From Bolinopsis microptera (Eukaryota > Ctenophora > Tentaculata > Lobata > Bolinopsidae), in contig NC_087077.1 in NCBI RefSeq assembly GCF_026151205.1, forward strand, positions 7,555,983 to 7,619,982: 64,000 bases of DNA, in the 5' to 3' direction. Positions 23,901 to 32,644 of this stretch are shown in pieces; positions within the stretch are counted from its first letter, which is position 1; every line of letters starts with the position of its first letter. The notes below the pieces were generated by a model, which was not told the DNA's origin, did no database searches, and saw nothing but the letters and a program-made list of their open reading frames with translations. The translations under genes were made by a program, and so were the position numbers.

Positions 23901-25004
23901 GTACGTGATAATCCTGGTCCTAATCCCGGTATTTCAGTACGTGATAACACCTCTCCGGGGAGAGTTCAAGTACTCCTGGGACGGTGCTTACTGTTTCTAC
24001 AACTTTAGGATGAAGTTCGAGCACGCTGTGAACCTAGTCCTAGTTGGACTGCCACCCATCCTAACCTTCATAACTCTGCTAGTAACCATCCTTAAACTGA
24101 ACACTGAACGACTCGCGTGTGTTGGTGAACCTAGAACTACTATCCAGGAGTGGAAGCATCGAGCCAGTATAACGATAGCAATGTTCACAACCCTCTTCCT
24201 GGTGTGTAACATCCCCCTCTTTATCAACCTAATGCACAACATGACTACAAGGTTCTTTGGGGTGAAGTACCCCGGGGTTTACTTCAGTACTCGATTCATG
24301 TTCTGGTATTCCTGGCATATAGCCAAGATGGAGAGTGTTGTGGTGAATGCGGCTCTTAATCCGGTGCTGTATTATTATAGAATGAGAAAGTTTAGGGTGT
24401 GGTTTAACCAGGTTGTAACCACAATACCTGCTAGGATCATTAACCTGAGGTTACCCCGGTACACACCGTCAGATAGGTCTAATGTCAGGTGGTTTGCGGT
24501 ACCTTGAAGTGGTGAGATTTGAAGACTCATGGAAAAGGGGAAACAGATCAACGTGTTTTGGACTCCATGACGAGAAAAAACTGGATCATGTATCCCTCTA
24601 AATTGTTAATTGACCTTATTAGGAATCGCATTATCAATGTTAGTTACCCATGAATTTAATAATTTATGTGCGAAATACCTCACTCATTGATTCAGAGGAA
24701 ATTGTATTTGTGAATTGTTTAAGTTAGAAACTTTGTAAAAACAGACTGCTTTACGTGATAAGTACATTTTTCTTTATTTGTATACATTCGTGCCCTTATG
24801 CTGGCCCCAAGTTGACCTTTTAGAGGCAATTGTAAGTGAATTTCAGAAACTCTATAGAACTCTATTATAAATATTCCATTAAAATGGACAGTTATTAAAT
24901 TGTTCTGAATGAAGTTACGGTAAAAATCAATAATAATTAAACCAACCTGTTTCCTCTATTTGCTTTTTCCCTTCCTCCATTTCTTCACCGGGTTCTCCCA
25001 TCAT
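17990..25004 (-). CDS. GRWD1: GRWD1, glutamate-rich WD40 repeat protein (seven coding exons)
   Basis: Histone-binding WD40 protein; its yeast homologue Rrb1 escorts ribosomal protein L3 into nucleolar ribosome assembly. Coding exons, 5' to 3': 25004-24947, 20698-20658, 20543-20469, 20211-20037, 19861-19755, 19585-18881, 18124-17990. All introns are GT/AG and phases join exactly, giving 431 residues (human about 446). The N-terminus is acidic ([11 protein letters not shown]); the CAF1C/histone-binding segment follows ([12 protein letters not shown], about 65-76; VAGTQAQ); an acidic run (about 117-133) precedes NRVR; then a WD40 propeller ([33 protein letters not shown]). It ends FKTISV as in vertebrate GRWD1. 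A local ATG at 20712-20714 is in frame with exon 2, but the distant first exon fits better. Intron 1 (about 4.2 kb) contains an opposite-strand GPCR gene. Confidence 0.9.
21865..21934. repeat. Imperfect hairpin
   Basis: AAGTCCGATCTACAGGGGTA with the following CACCACATAC (21865-21894) pairs with GTATGTGGTGTAGATCGGAC (from 21913), apart from a few extra bases in the left arm. The centre contains the palindrome CTACATGTAG. It could be a small transposon or a structured RNA; nothing distinguishes these. Confidence 0.55.
21958..22105 (+). repeat. Tandem repeat, three ~50-bp units
   Basis: Three direct copies of a unit containing ATCCCAAATTGGTTCAGTAA followed by CATTAACAACTTTGTC (TATTAAC in the second). 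The third copy has a variant start. The GACTCTTAGTGGGAGA segment after it may mark the end of a larger element. Confidence 0.75.
23416..24507 (+). CDS. Orphan class A (rhodopsin-like) G-protein-coupled receptor
   Basis: A single-exon 363-residue plasma-membrane receptor; ligand unknown. Seven hydrophobic helices are visible. TM1 contains GN at 55-56; TM2 contains D86. C115 at the top of TM3 can bond with C193 in the second extracellular loop. The usual DRY is TFR (138-140). TM4 has W162 and TM5 has P213/P214. TM6 has F261..C264..P267, with Asn at the position often occupied by Trp. TM7 ends NPVLY (315-319). The N-terminal tail has N-glycosylation sequons at N2 and N26. The missing acidic residue of DRY and the Asn in TM6 are unusual and may change activation. 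The gene sits inside GRWD1 intron 1 on the opposite strand. The style resembles lineage-expanded cnidarian receptors (inference). Confidence 0.9.
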   Translation: MNMTEAPGGAVYMTDIYDSHVKSYPNYTGITTPYPALDYSFGCLLLLSALVGISGNILGAIFFSSVSYTTQKDWVALLYTIICIIDSITSIAHLPVAIALFRGRRPGVFSEHWFCALWGTLYTVLQKLSIFLVLLLSTFRTVIIVNPLNKIRIKTVRNSVVWYVIILVLIPVFQYVITPLRGEFKYSWDGAYCFYNFRMKFEHAVNLVLVGLPPILTFITLLVTILKLNTERLACVGEPRTTIQEWKHRASITIAMFTTLFLVCNIPLFINLMHNMTTRFFGVKYPGVYFSTRFMFWYSWHIAKMESVVVNAALNPVLYYYRMRKFRVWFNQVVTTIPARIINLRLPRYTPSDRSNVRWFAVP

Positions 25005-25243
25005 CTTGAGTCAGGTACTAAGTACTTGCTATAATAAATCAATAATTAGTCATAGCTTATTGAAAATATTTATTCATTTATCATGCTTGGGTACATTGAA
25101 AACGGTAAACTTTAAGAAAATAATATAAACAGTTAACAAGACCCAAAAAGATAAATTTTGAGGCAAGGTGGACAGCATATTCGAAGTAACTACACAATTG
25201 TTAAATAAGGGTAAAATTAACTTAAAATTGGGGTAAATCTGAT
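25005..25243 (-). promoter_or_regulatory. Compact RPLP2-GRWD1 junction: poly(A) signal followed by 3' splice site
   Basis: Read on the minus strand, an AATAAA (25074-25069) lies about 170 bases after the RPLP2 stop. About 40 bases later is a pyrimidine/A-rich stretch ending TTATTATAG (AG at 25030-25029), and 25 bases after that the GRWD1 ATG. A poly(A) signal closely followed by an acceptor is what trans-spliced operons show. An ordinary GRWD1 promoter in the same 240 bases is the alternative. Confidence 0.4.
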
Positions 25244-25582
25244 TTAGTCAAAGAGAGAGAATCCCATGTCATCATCAGATTCCTCATCAGAGTCTGGTTC
25301 TGGCTCCTTCTCCTCCTCAACCTCTGCAGGGGCATCACCAGCAGCAGCGCCACCAGATTTGGCAGCAGCACCACCACCACCACTTGGTACAGAGGCCAAC
25401 TTGCCGAGTCCACTGGCTACGACCTCATCGATGCTCTTGCCGGCGAGTTGTGCCATGACAAAGGCGAGTTTTTCATCATCAACACCGACTCCAACACTGG
25501 ATAGGATGGTCTTGATTTCATCAGCTGATGGACTGGCATTTCCTCCCAAGGCGGCGAGCAGGTAAGCAGCGACGTAACGCAT
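25244..25582 (-). CDS. RPLP2: Large ribosomal subunit acidic stalk protein P2, copy a
   Basis: Component of the P-stalk of the 60S subunit, which recruits and stimulates translation GTPases. The protein is 112 residues (human 115) and starts MRYVAAYLLAALGG as is typical for P2. It has the helical dimerisation domain, KLASVP, an Ala/Gly hinge and an acidic tail ending EESDDDMGFSLFD, the conserved factor-binding end. The coding sequence is uninterrupted. Thirty-odd bases before the ATG a sequence TTTGTTAG looks like a splice acceptor, so there is probably a 5'-untranslated exon or a trans-spliced leader upstream. An upstream in-frame GTG is not a likely start. It is almost identical to copy b at 26460. 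Confidence 0.95.
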   Translation of the reverse strand: MRYVAAYLLAALGGNASPSADEIKTILSSVGVGVDDEKLAFVMAQLAGKSIDEVVASGLGKLASVPSGGGGAAAKSGGAAAGDAPAEVEEEKEPEPDSDEESDDDMGFSLFD

Positions 25583-25844
25583 GTTTAAGTCTTTGGACAC
25601 GAAACGAGGACTTACCTAACAAATAGTTTTAGTTAGGGTGACTGGCTGTGGGTGACATTAAATTTCAAAATATTACAGAGGTATCATACAGAGACTGAAT
25701 TACGAACACCTTCACTGCCCATTGAGGACTGATTTCCAATAGGAATATAAGACAATCTACCATTTAGATTTAAGAAATTTATCGTTCATTTGGTGCTTCG
25801 GAGTTATTATTGGACCAGGACCGGGGGAGATCATACACTTAGTA

Positions 25845-26305
25845 CCGGACATCACGTTGGTGGGTGGGTCATTTTTTCTTCTAAAAACACAGTTAGTACA
25901 TGGTACTAACTGGTGGGTCGACTGCCCATTTTCCAGAAAAACAGTTAGTACATGGTACTAAAGGGGGTGTCTAACCCCAAAAAAACCCATTTTACCTTAT
26001 ATTTCAATTTTGGGAATGGGTTTTGAGGTTTTTAAAAGTTTTTTTTTTAATTTTTAAAATTTTGTTAAGTCTTCCTTTAAAATTTAAATGAGCTCTTTTT
26101 AAAAAAATCAATTTCTGGGTGGGTATCTTATTCTATATACCAAAAAACAGTTAGTACCACGATTTTTCGACAGTTAGTACCGCAAAAGGCGGCAAAAGGG
26201 GTGGGTGTCTTACGTATTATCCAAAAAAACAGTTAGTACCGCAAAGGGGGTGGGTGGGTCTAGTGAAAAATATCCAAAACTACACTTAGTCGACGTGATG
26301 TCCGG
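25845..26305. mobile_element. Miniature transposon between the RPLP2 copies
   Basis: The element begins CCGGACATCACGT and ends with the exact reverse complement (26293-26305). CACTTAGTA and CACTTGATA flank it, 7 of 9 matching, suggesting an aged 9-bp duplication. The interior is made of repeated CAGTTAGTAC blocks and GGTGGGTGGGTC-like segments, with homopolymer runs and no open frame. A C-run follows just outside. Confidence 0.6.
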
Positions 26306-26459
26306 CACTTGATACCTGATCCCCCCCCCCCGCCAGGACTTGAATTTCGCACAGTATATTTTGGAAACATTTTGAATCAACTTGTAATAAAACTGCTCCT
26401 TCAGTGAATTAAAATAAATATAAAACAGAACCGATCAAAACAAATATATTCTGAAATTT

Positions 26460-26798
26460 CTAATCAAAGAGAGAGAATCCCATGTCATCATCAGATTCCT
26501 CATCAGAGTCTGGTTCTGGCTCCTTCTCCTCCTCAACCTCTGCAGGGGCATCACCAGCAGCAGCGCCACCAGATTTGGCAGCAGCACCACCACCACCACT
26601 TGGTACAGAGGCCAACTTGCCGAGTCCACTGGCTACGACCTCATCGATGCTCTTGCCGGCGAGTTGTGCCATGACAAAGGCGAGTTTTTCATCATCAACA
26701 CCGACTCCAACACTGGATAGGATGGTCTTGATTTCATCAGCTGATGGACTGGCATTTCCTCCCAAGGCGGCGAGCAGGTAAGCAGCTACGTAACGCAT
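26460..26798 (-). CDS. RPLP2: Large ribosomal subunit acidic stalk protein P2, copy b
   Basis: Encodes exactly the same 112 residues as copy a. The two coding sequences differ only at two synonymous sites and in the stop codon (TAG here, TAA there). Similarity continues upstream for about 36 bases to a CACTTTAG acceptor-like site and then ends abruptly. Downstream of the stop the two copies are unrelated. No AATAAA follows closely on this strand, whereas copy a has one. An in-frame extension upstream of the ATG runs across the acceptor and should be ignored. It could be an expressed paralogue or a recent copy without its own promoter. Confidence 0.9.
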   Translation of the reverse strand: MRYVAAYLLAALGGNASPSADEIKTILSSVGVGVDDEKLAFVMAQLAGKSIDEVVASGLGKLASVPSGGGGAAAKSGGAAAGDAPAEVEEEKEPEPDSDEESDDDMGFSLFD

Positions 26799-26879
26799 GT
26801 TTAAGTCTTCAGACACGAAACGAGGACTTGACCTAAAGTGATTCACTTGGTTAAAACGGAATTTTGACAATTCATAAAA

Positions 26880-28264
26880 ACCTCATACGAAAAATCAAAC
26901 AATTTGAATAATATGGAACTTACTTAACACAAATGAAATGTGCAGTTTAAAAGATAATACAAGTAGAAACCTGAGAAAGAATGTCTGTAAACACAGAACA
27001 GATACAAGGAAGAAAGGAAAAGAATATTCAAACAATATACACATAATATAGCAATGGCCAATTGGCTGACTATAAGGTCATGGCCTGAACAAACAATTTT
27101 ATTAAATAGTCAAGTGATGCTAAAGCAGAGCACAAATGTGTAATAAGTTAATAGATACAAGGAAGAAATCAACTAATCAAGTAGTTTCGTACGAAATCAA
27201 TCAAACCACATCAAATCTACAGCGGTAGATAAATAATGTTAATTAATGACAATGTGTCAGTTATAACTAAGGAGGGTTCAATTGTATGCGGTATTTTTAA
27301 TAGGTTAAGTTCGAGGTCGGTCGGTGCCGTTTTAAAGGGGGCCGGAGGGGTCTTCATCAACATTCTCTCGAAATTGATTTTACAGTTGTTTCTGATAGAG
27401 GGGAGTGAAAATCGCTTGCGCAATACAATGACACATTTAAGCGCTCACCTTTGACTACTGGCGATAATTTCGACTAGGAACAATATTTTTCCATGGGACC
27501 AAAAGCAGCTGATATATGTCACTCCCTTCTATCAGAAACAACTATAAAATCAATCTCGAGAGAATTTTGCCGGCCCCCTTAATCTCCAACTGGACCGTAC
27601 CATACCATACCGTATGTGAATTATTAAGTTTAAATGTAACGTCCACGACAACGTTACACTACACAACACTATTACACATTGCGGAAAGGATAATAAGAAA
27701 ATGTACCAAATAGTTTACTGAGGTCACAAACAGACGCTTTCCAGTTCAATGAACAACTGGTAGCAATAAATGAGTTAAGTATCCAGAATCTCGTTTAGAA
27801 ATGGAGACTAAAAACGATTTCACATCTGAATCCGAGCTCAACGAAAGCAAAACAAGTGTAGGAATTTAATTCAATCAGAAAATAATGTTAAGATTGAAGG
27901 TTCAATTTAAAATATTTAACCTTTTGGTGCTGTATAAAAATAACATTAATTAATTATTTGTATTATCAATTATGGTAATTGTGTACACGTGGAACGACAT
28001 ATCTCGAGACGATCCGCTTTTGAACAGTCATCCACTTAACATAATTTCATGTGAACATGTCTACCATCGATCTTAAGATTATGCAATTGTTTATCTTGGG
28101 CCACTGTGGCTCCGTAACATCACCACCGACTTGTGTACGCAAACTCAAACTTTAATCGATTTACACTAAAACAAATTTTTTATCAACAAGGGTGGATTTG
28201 AAATTCAATATAAATGCAATAGAAAACTACATAAAATTTATAAACACCCTTTAAGTAAGCCAGT
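26880..28264. other. Non-coding stretch upstream of RPLP2 copy b
   Basis: No gene recognised. It should contain the promoter and any 5' exon of RPLP2 copy b. A long inverted repeat lies at 27335-27580 (separate entry). The C-terminal end of the host reverse-transcriptase element begins at the right margin. Confidence 0.4.
27335..27580. repeat. Long inverted repeat (foldback structure)
   Basis: The left arm (about 27335-27408, containing GTTGTTTCTGATAGAGGGGA) pairs with the right arm (about 27519-27580, containing TCCCTTCTATCAGAAACAAC). The left arm has an extra ~14 bases. The spacer is about 110 bp. Arms are GC-richer than the surroundings at the outer ends (AAGGGGGCCGG). Probably a foldback miniature transposon. 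No target duplication was found. Confidence 0.6.
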
Positions 28265-28467
28265 TTAAAGAACTGGCTCCAAATTTATATCTAATTCTTC
28301 TATTTTTACTGCACTACTACTTTTTAACCCTCTCTCTCCTCTAAGAGCTATGACTGTTGTTCTCAAAAGGTCAAATCTTACTCTCTTCCTAATAAATGTC
28401 ATTGCCTCACTATATCGTTGACCTGATTTCCTAGAAAGTTTTACCGCTAATTTCTTGAAGAACTTAT
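28265..28467 (-). pseudogene. Last part of the PHD/reverse-transcriptase host element, cut off by Copia
   Basis: Read on the minus strand this continues the frame that stops at 39466: FFKKLAVKLSRKSGQ, then TFIRKRVRFDLLRTTVIALR, with a stop at 28265-28267. When the Copia element and one 5-bp target copy are disregarded the frame is continuous. A tail with similar helices (a run of basic residues, then LR...V..LRG) is common at the C-terminus of related reverse-transcriptase proteins in cnidarian and fish genomes, as I recall them. Function of the tail is unknown. Confidence 0.75.
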
Positions 28468-28632
28468 TGTGAATTGCTATATATTTGGTTTATATATTTA
28501 TGATAGTCGATATAATATATACTAATTGTGTTCTATTTCAGAATGTACCACAAACATGTTGTCTGTGGGGTTTGATAATTACTTGTAACAACTGGTGTGT
28601 TTCATTGCATAGTGATCCATTTAAAGTTAACA
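28468..28632 (+). repeat. Copia 5' LTR
   Basis: 165 bp, TGTGAATTG...AAAGTTAACA, identical to the right LTR. An AT-rich TATATATTTGG segment near its start may act as the TATA region. The target copy CTTAT precedes it at 28463-28467. Confidence 0.95.
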
Positions 28633-28634
28633 AG

Positions 28635-28645
28635 TGGTAGCAGAG
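28635..28645 (+). promoter_or_regulatory. Primer-binding site for initiator methionine tRNA
   Basis: TGGTAGCAGAG begins two bases after the left LTR. It is complementary to the 3' end (CTCTGCTACCA) of animal initiator tRNA-Met, the usual primer for minus-strand DNA synthesis in such elements. Confidence 0.8.
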
Positions 28646-28654
28646 AAGGACGCA

Positions 28655-30670
28655 ATGGCACCCCCAGAGACAGTTAGAGTAACTAGTAATTACAAAGCCC
28701 CACCGGCATACAGTGAGGATCAGGACTACTGCAATTGGAAGTTAGACCTGCAGCTGTGGCAAGAGTTCACGGGTTTAGAGAAAAAGAGACAAGGAAATGC
28801 GTTGCTCTTAGAATTGAAACAAGGGAAGATAAAGGATACAGTACGATCATTGGGGAAAGATGTCCTAATTGCAGAGGATGCAATAGCGAAGATTTTAAGT
28901 CATCTTGACAAAATCTATTTAGAGGACTCAGCTCAAACCTGTTACCGAGTTTACGGTAAGTTTGAAAAATATGTGAGACCAGAAGGGTTGTCTCTACAGA
29001 GTTACATATCTGAGTTTGAGAAGTTGCTAGCGGATCTCAGGAGACACAAAATCACTCTTCCTGAAGCAGTCCTGGCCTACAGATTCCTTAACAGCGCTAA
29101 CCTTCCGTCAGAAAAATATGATCTCGCTTTGGCAACTGTAAAGGATCTTACTTATAAAGATATGTGTGAAACGATCGGGAAAATCTTCTCCGTCCAATCG
29201 AACCTTTCCACACCGCCTGCGTCAATATCAGTGAAGGTGGAACATGAGGAATGTAACTATACATACAACTCAACCCCAAGAGGTGGACGAGGAAACTACA
29301 GAAGGATGTCAAGAGGACGTGGGAATCATCATCATCCGTATAATCGACAAAAGAGTGCGTATACTGGATGCTATGCTTGTGGCGATAAAAACCATATTGC
29401 AAGATGGTGCACAAGCAAGAACAGAGCTTCTTCAAGTTCAACAGATAATGCACAGTATTTCGCACAAGATGGTGCTGAGAATGTTACGGCCATGGAAGCA
29501 GAGGGTGCATTCTTAACATTCATGGTGGTGTCTGAATCTGAAGATGTTGTTGAGATTCCTGAAGAGTGCCTGATGAGTGATACGAACCTTGGTTCTCTTG
29601 TATATGAGTCATTAGCATGTGCAGTTATTGATTCCGGATGTACAAAGACAGTTGTTGGTAGGAACTGGGTGAATCACTACAGAGAAACTCTGGAAGAAAA
29701 ACAACTGAAAATGATGGTTAGTGAACCTTGCTCGACGCCTTTTAGATTTGGGGATGGACTCGAAGTCATTTCCACAGAAAAGACTATCATCACTGGGCGA
29801 ATAGGAAAGACAGATGTTCGGATAGAAGCAAACATTGTTGAGAAAGAACTGCCGTTGCTTCTCAGTAAAGCATCGTTAAAGAGAGCTGGTGCTGTGTTGG
29901 ATTTCACAAATGATACAATGAGATTCAGTGGAGATTGTGTTGATTTGTTTGAAACTAAATCAAAGCACTATTGCGTTCCTCTTTGTAATAAAAGACGCAT
30001 GACCATTGGGCCGCCAGATCGAAAGACCCCACATCTGGTGATGACAATCAGCGAAGAAGGTTTGTTTGGTACTGACGAAAAGGAGATTAGGAGGAAAGTG
30101 GAAAAAATCCACAAACAATTCTCACACCCTCCTAGTGATAAACTGAAAACATTGCTGAAAACTGCAGGATTTAAGAGACCAGAATACATGAAAGCAATTG
30201 ATGAGGTATCCAGCAGTTGTAAAATATGTCTGATGTACAAGAAACCCAAGTCAAGACCAGTGGTGGGTCTCCCAAGAGGAAAGGTGTTCAACGAATGTGT
30301 TGCAATGGACCTTAAGAATGTTCCTGGCACTCCTAATGTGTATATCTTGCATATGATTGATTCGGTGACAAGATATTCAGCAGCTAGAATAATCTACAAT
30401 AAGAAGAAAGAGACAATCATCCAAGGAATTTGCTCTGGATGGATATCCATCTTTGGAAATCCAAAGAAATTCATGGCTGATAATGGTGGAGAGTTCGCCA
30501 ATGAGGAGTTTACTGAGATGTGTCAAAGATTCAATGTGGATGTGCAAAATTCAGCTGCCGAGAGCCCTTGGAGCAATGGGATTGTAGAACGTCATCATAA
30601 GATGCTGACAGAGATGATGGTAAAAACTAAGGAAGATTCAAAATGCAACTGGGAAGTTGCATTGTGTTAA
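28655..30670 (+). CDS. Copia polyprotein, part 1: gag, protease, integrase
   Basis: Start chosen at the ATG 28655 (MAPPETVRV), just after the primer site. The first ~230 residues are a gag capsid-like region of the Copia/UBN2 type. A zinc knuckle CYACGDKNHIARWC (29369-29410) binds RNA. The aspartic protease has VIDSGCTKTV (near 29622-29650). A pre-integrase zinc region (HKQFSHP...CKIC) and the integrase core follow, with the catalytic acids in MDLK, ADNGGEF and the Glu of AAESPWSNG. Translation ends at TAA 30668-30670, inside the integrase C-terminal half. The next codon resumes in the same frame, so this is a point-type nonsense change rather than the natural end. Confidence 0.9.
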   Translation: MAPPETVRVTSNYKAPPAYSEDQDYCNWKLDLQLWQEFTGLEKKRQGNALLLELKQGKIKDTVRSLGKDVLIAEDAIAKILSHLDKIYLEDSAQTCYRVYGKFEKYVRPEGLSLQSYISEFEKLLADLRRHKITLPEAVLAYRFLNSANLPSEKYDLALATVKDLTYKDMCETIGKIFSVQSNLSTPPASISVKVEHEECNYTYNSTPRGGRGNYRRMSRGRGNHHHPYNRQKSAYTGCYACGDKNHIARWCTSKNRASSSSTDNAQYFAQDGAENVTAMEAEGAFLTFMVVSESEDVVEIPEECLMSDTNLGSLVYESLACAVIDSGCTKTVVGRNWVNHYRETLEEKQLKMMVSEPCSTPFRFGDGLEVISTEKTIITGRIGKTDVRIEANIVEKELPLLLSKASLKRAGAVLDFTNDTMRFSGDCVDLFETKSKHYCVPLCNKRRMTIGPPDRKTPHLVMTISEEGLFGTDEKEIRRKVEKIHKQFSHPPSDKLKTLLKTAGFKRPEYMKAIDEVSSSCKICLMYKKPKSRPVVGLPRGKVFNECVAMDLKNVPGTPNVYILHMIDSVTRYSAARIIYNKKKETIIQGICSGWISIFGNPKKFMADNGGEFANEEFTEMCQRFNVDVQNSAAESPWSNGIVERHHKMLTEMMVKTKEDSKCNWEVALC

Positions 30671-30691
30671 GCACTAAGTGCGAAAAACTCC

Positions 30692-32644
30692 ATGCAGATG
30701 TTTGGTGGGTTTTCTGCAAATCAGTTGACAATGGGCCGTAACCCTTCACTTCCGAATGTCATCGATGATAGACTGCCAGCTTTAGAAGAAACAACAGTGA
30801 GTAAAACCGTGGCTGATAATGTTAATGCAATGCACAGTGCAAGGCAAGCATTTGCAAAGTGTGAAAGTAGCAACAAGATACGTAGAGCTCTGCAAAGCCA
30901 AGTTCGGACAAGCAATGATGAGTATTATAGCAACGGTGAAAAGGTGATGTACAAGAGAAAAGGATCTGCAAAATGGAGTGGGCCAGGTGTTATACTGGGG
31001 AGAGACATTACTCATTTATATATTTTAAAGCATGGAAATCAGTATTATAAGTGCAGTGCATGTCATCTAACCAGGGATACAACAACAGGATATCCCATTA
31101 CCTCAGAGTCAGTTGTTGGGCAACCTAACCCGAGTATTGTATCAAGTTCACCAAAATCCCCATTAGAGACGCAGAGAAATTTCCTAGAGGATCAACCATC
31201 TTGCTCTATGGAAACAGCAGTTTCTGTACCAGAAACAGAAACACTGCCTCAAAGTGAGACAACAGCAACAATCAGACCTCAGCACAAATCAGGACTTCCT
31301 AAAGCAAGAAGTCACGTGGAGTTTCTTCCAAAGTATCCAGAGGAGGATGGTGAGATCTGGCATAAAGCTTATATCCATAGCCGTGCGGGAAAATCAACTG
31401 GCAGTTACAAAAACTGTGTAAATATTCAACTTGATGGTGAGGAGAGCATCCAATGTGTGGATTGGTATGAGCTTGCTGTGAATTGGAGAGATGACCTGTC
31501 ACCAGAAACAGAAGAAGAGGTGTTGCTGTCCAGTGTGAGTATGTATGACCAAGCAGTTGTAGATGCCAAGCTAGCAGAGCTTGAGAAGTTCAAAGTAAAC
31601 AAGGTTTACGTGGAAGTTGATGCAAACGAACAGTCCAATGTTGGTGTTCGTTGGGTAATTACAAAGAAAGCAGAAGGTTCTGTTAAAGCTCGTTTAGTGG
31701 CACTTGGTTATCAAGAAAATAGTAGCAACATACGAAAGGACTCCCCAACATGTAACAGGGACTCTATAAGACTGCTAGTGCTCCTTACAATAGTTGCAAC
31801 AGAAAGTTGGAAGTTACAACACATCGATGTTCAGGCTGCCTTCTTGCAAGGCAAGAAGATTTCAAGAGATGTCTTCATTATTCCTCCGAAGGAAGCTGAA
31901 ACGAGAAAAATCTGGAAACTGAACAAATGTATTTACGGGTTAGTAGACGGACCTAGAATGTGGTATGTTGAGCTTCGTGATACTCTAGTGAAGTTAAATG
32001 TTGTGGTATCGTCATATGATGAGTCATTCATGTTCTGGTATGATGAAGGAAAACTCGAGGGTATCATTGCTGTGCATGTTGACGATCTGATGTTCAGTGG
32101 AAGCAAGAAGTTTGAAAGGGAAGTTATTGGGGAACTGAAGAAGAAGTTTCGTCTAAGTACGGAGGTCGAAGTTGAATTTGCTTATACTGGTCTTGATGTA
32201 AAGCAAACACAATCTGGAATTCTGGTATCACAACTGGGGTATGCAGACCAGATTTCAAGAATAGAGATCGACCCCACCCGAGTGAATCGAAATACGCTCC
32301 CAATCAACGAGAAAGAAAAGCAACAACTGAGAACTGTGTGCGGACAGTTGTTGTGGGTATCAACACAGACACGGCCAGATGTAGCTTATGCTACATGTTT
32401 TGCTAGTAATTCTGTGACTGAAGGGACCATCGCAGATTTGAAAATGGTAAACAAAACAGTAAAGTTCTTAGAAAAGAATCCTCTAACACTCAGGTTTAAG
32501 AAACTACTGTTGCCTGAGTCAGTCTTAGTGGTTTTCTGTGATGCATCGTATGGAACCTTGAAGGATGGTAGCTCTCAGGGAGGCTTCATAATTTTCCTTG
32601 TTTCGCTTACAGGAAAATCTTGCCCCATTACATGGCAGTTTTAA
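30692..32644 (+). CDS. Copia polyprotein, part 2: integrase end, reverse transcriptase, start of RNase H
   Basis: In the same frame as part 1; only the stop at 30668 separates them, so the first Met here is internal. The integrase tail (NSMQMFGGFSANQL) and a variable linker lead to the reverse transcriptase: RWVITKKAEG, ARLVALGYQE, then HIDVQAAFLQG with the first catalytic Asp, and VHVDDLMFSG (near 32074-32100) where Copia usually has YVDD. RNase H begins FCDASYG. Coding is cut at 32637 (ITWQ) by the nested LINE; the few codons after it are LINE sequence. It continues at 38635. Confidence 0.9.
   Translation: MQMFGGFSANQLTMGRNPSLPNVIDDRLPALEETTVSKTVADNVNAMHSARQAFAKCESSNKIRRALQSQVRTSNDEYYSNGEKVMYKRKGSAKWSGPGVILGRDITHLYILKHGNQYYKCSACHLTRDTTTGYPITSESVVGQPNPSIVSSSPKSPLETQRNFLEDQPSCSMETAVSVPETETLPQSETTATIRPQHKSGLPKARSHVEFLPKYPEEDGEIWHKAYIHSRAGKSTGSYKNCVNIQLDGEESIQCVDWYELAVNWRDDLSPETEEEVLLSSVSMYDQAVVDAKLAELEKFKVNKVYVEVDANEQSNVGVRWVITKKAEGSVKARLVALGYQENSSNIRKDSPTCNRDSIRLLVLLTIVATESWKLQHIDVQAAFLQGKKISRDVFIIPPKEAETRKIWKLNKCIYGLVDGPRMWYVELRDTLVKLNVVVSSYDESFMFWYDEGKLEGIIAVHVDDLMFSGSKKFEREVIGELKKKFRLSTEVEVEFAYTGLDVKQTQSGILVSQLGYADQISRIEIDPTRVNRNTLPINEKEKQQLRTVCGQLLWVSTQTRPDVAYATCFASNSVTEGTIADLKMVNKTVKFLEKNPLTLRFKKLLLPESVLVVFCDASYGTLKDGSSQGGFIIFLVSLTGKSCPITWQF

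Noticed and set aside
25266-25565. 99-codon plus-strand Ser/Pro-rich ORFs over both RPLP2 copies
   Set aside because: Antisense shadows of RPLP2.
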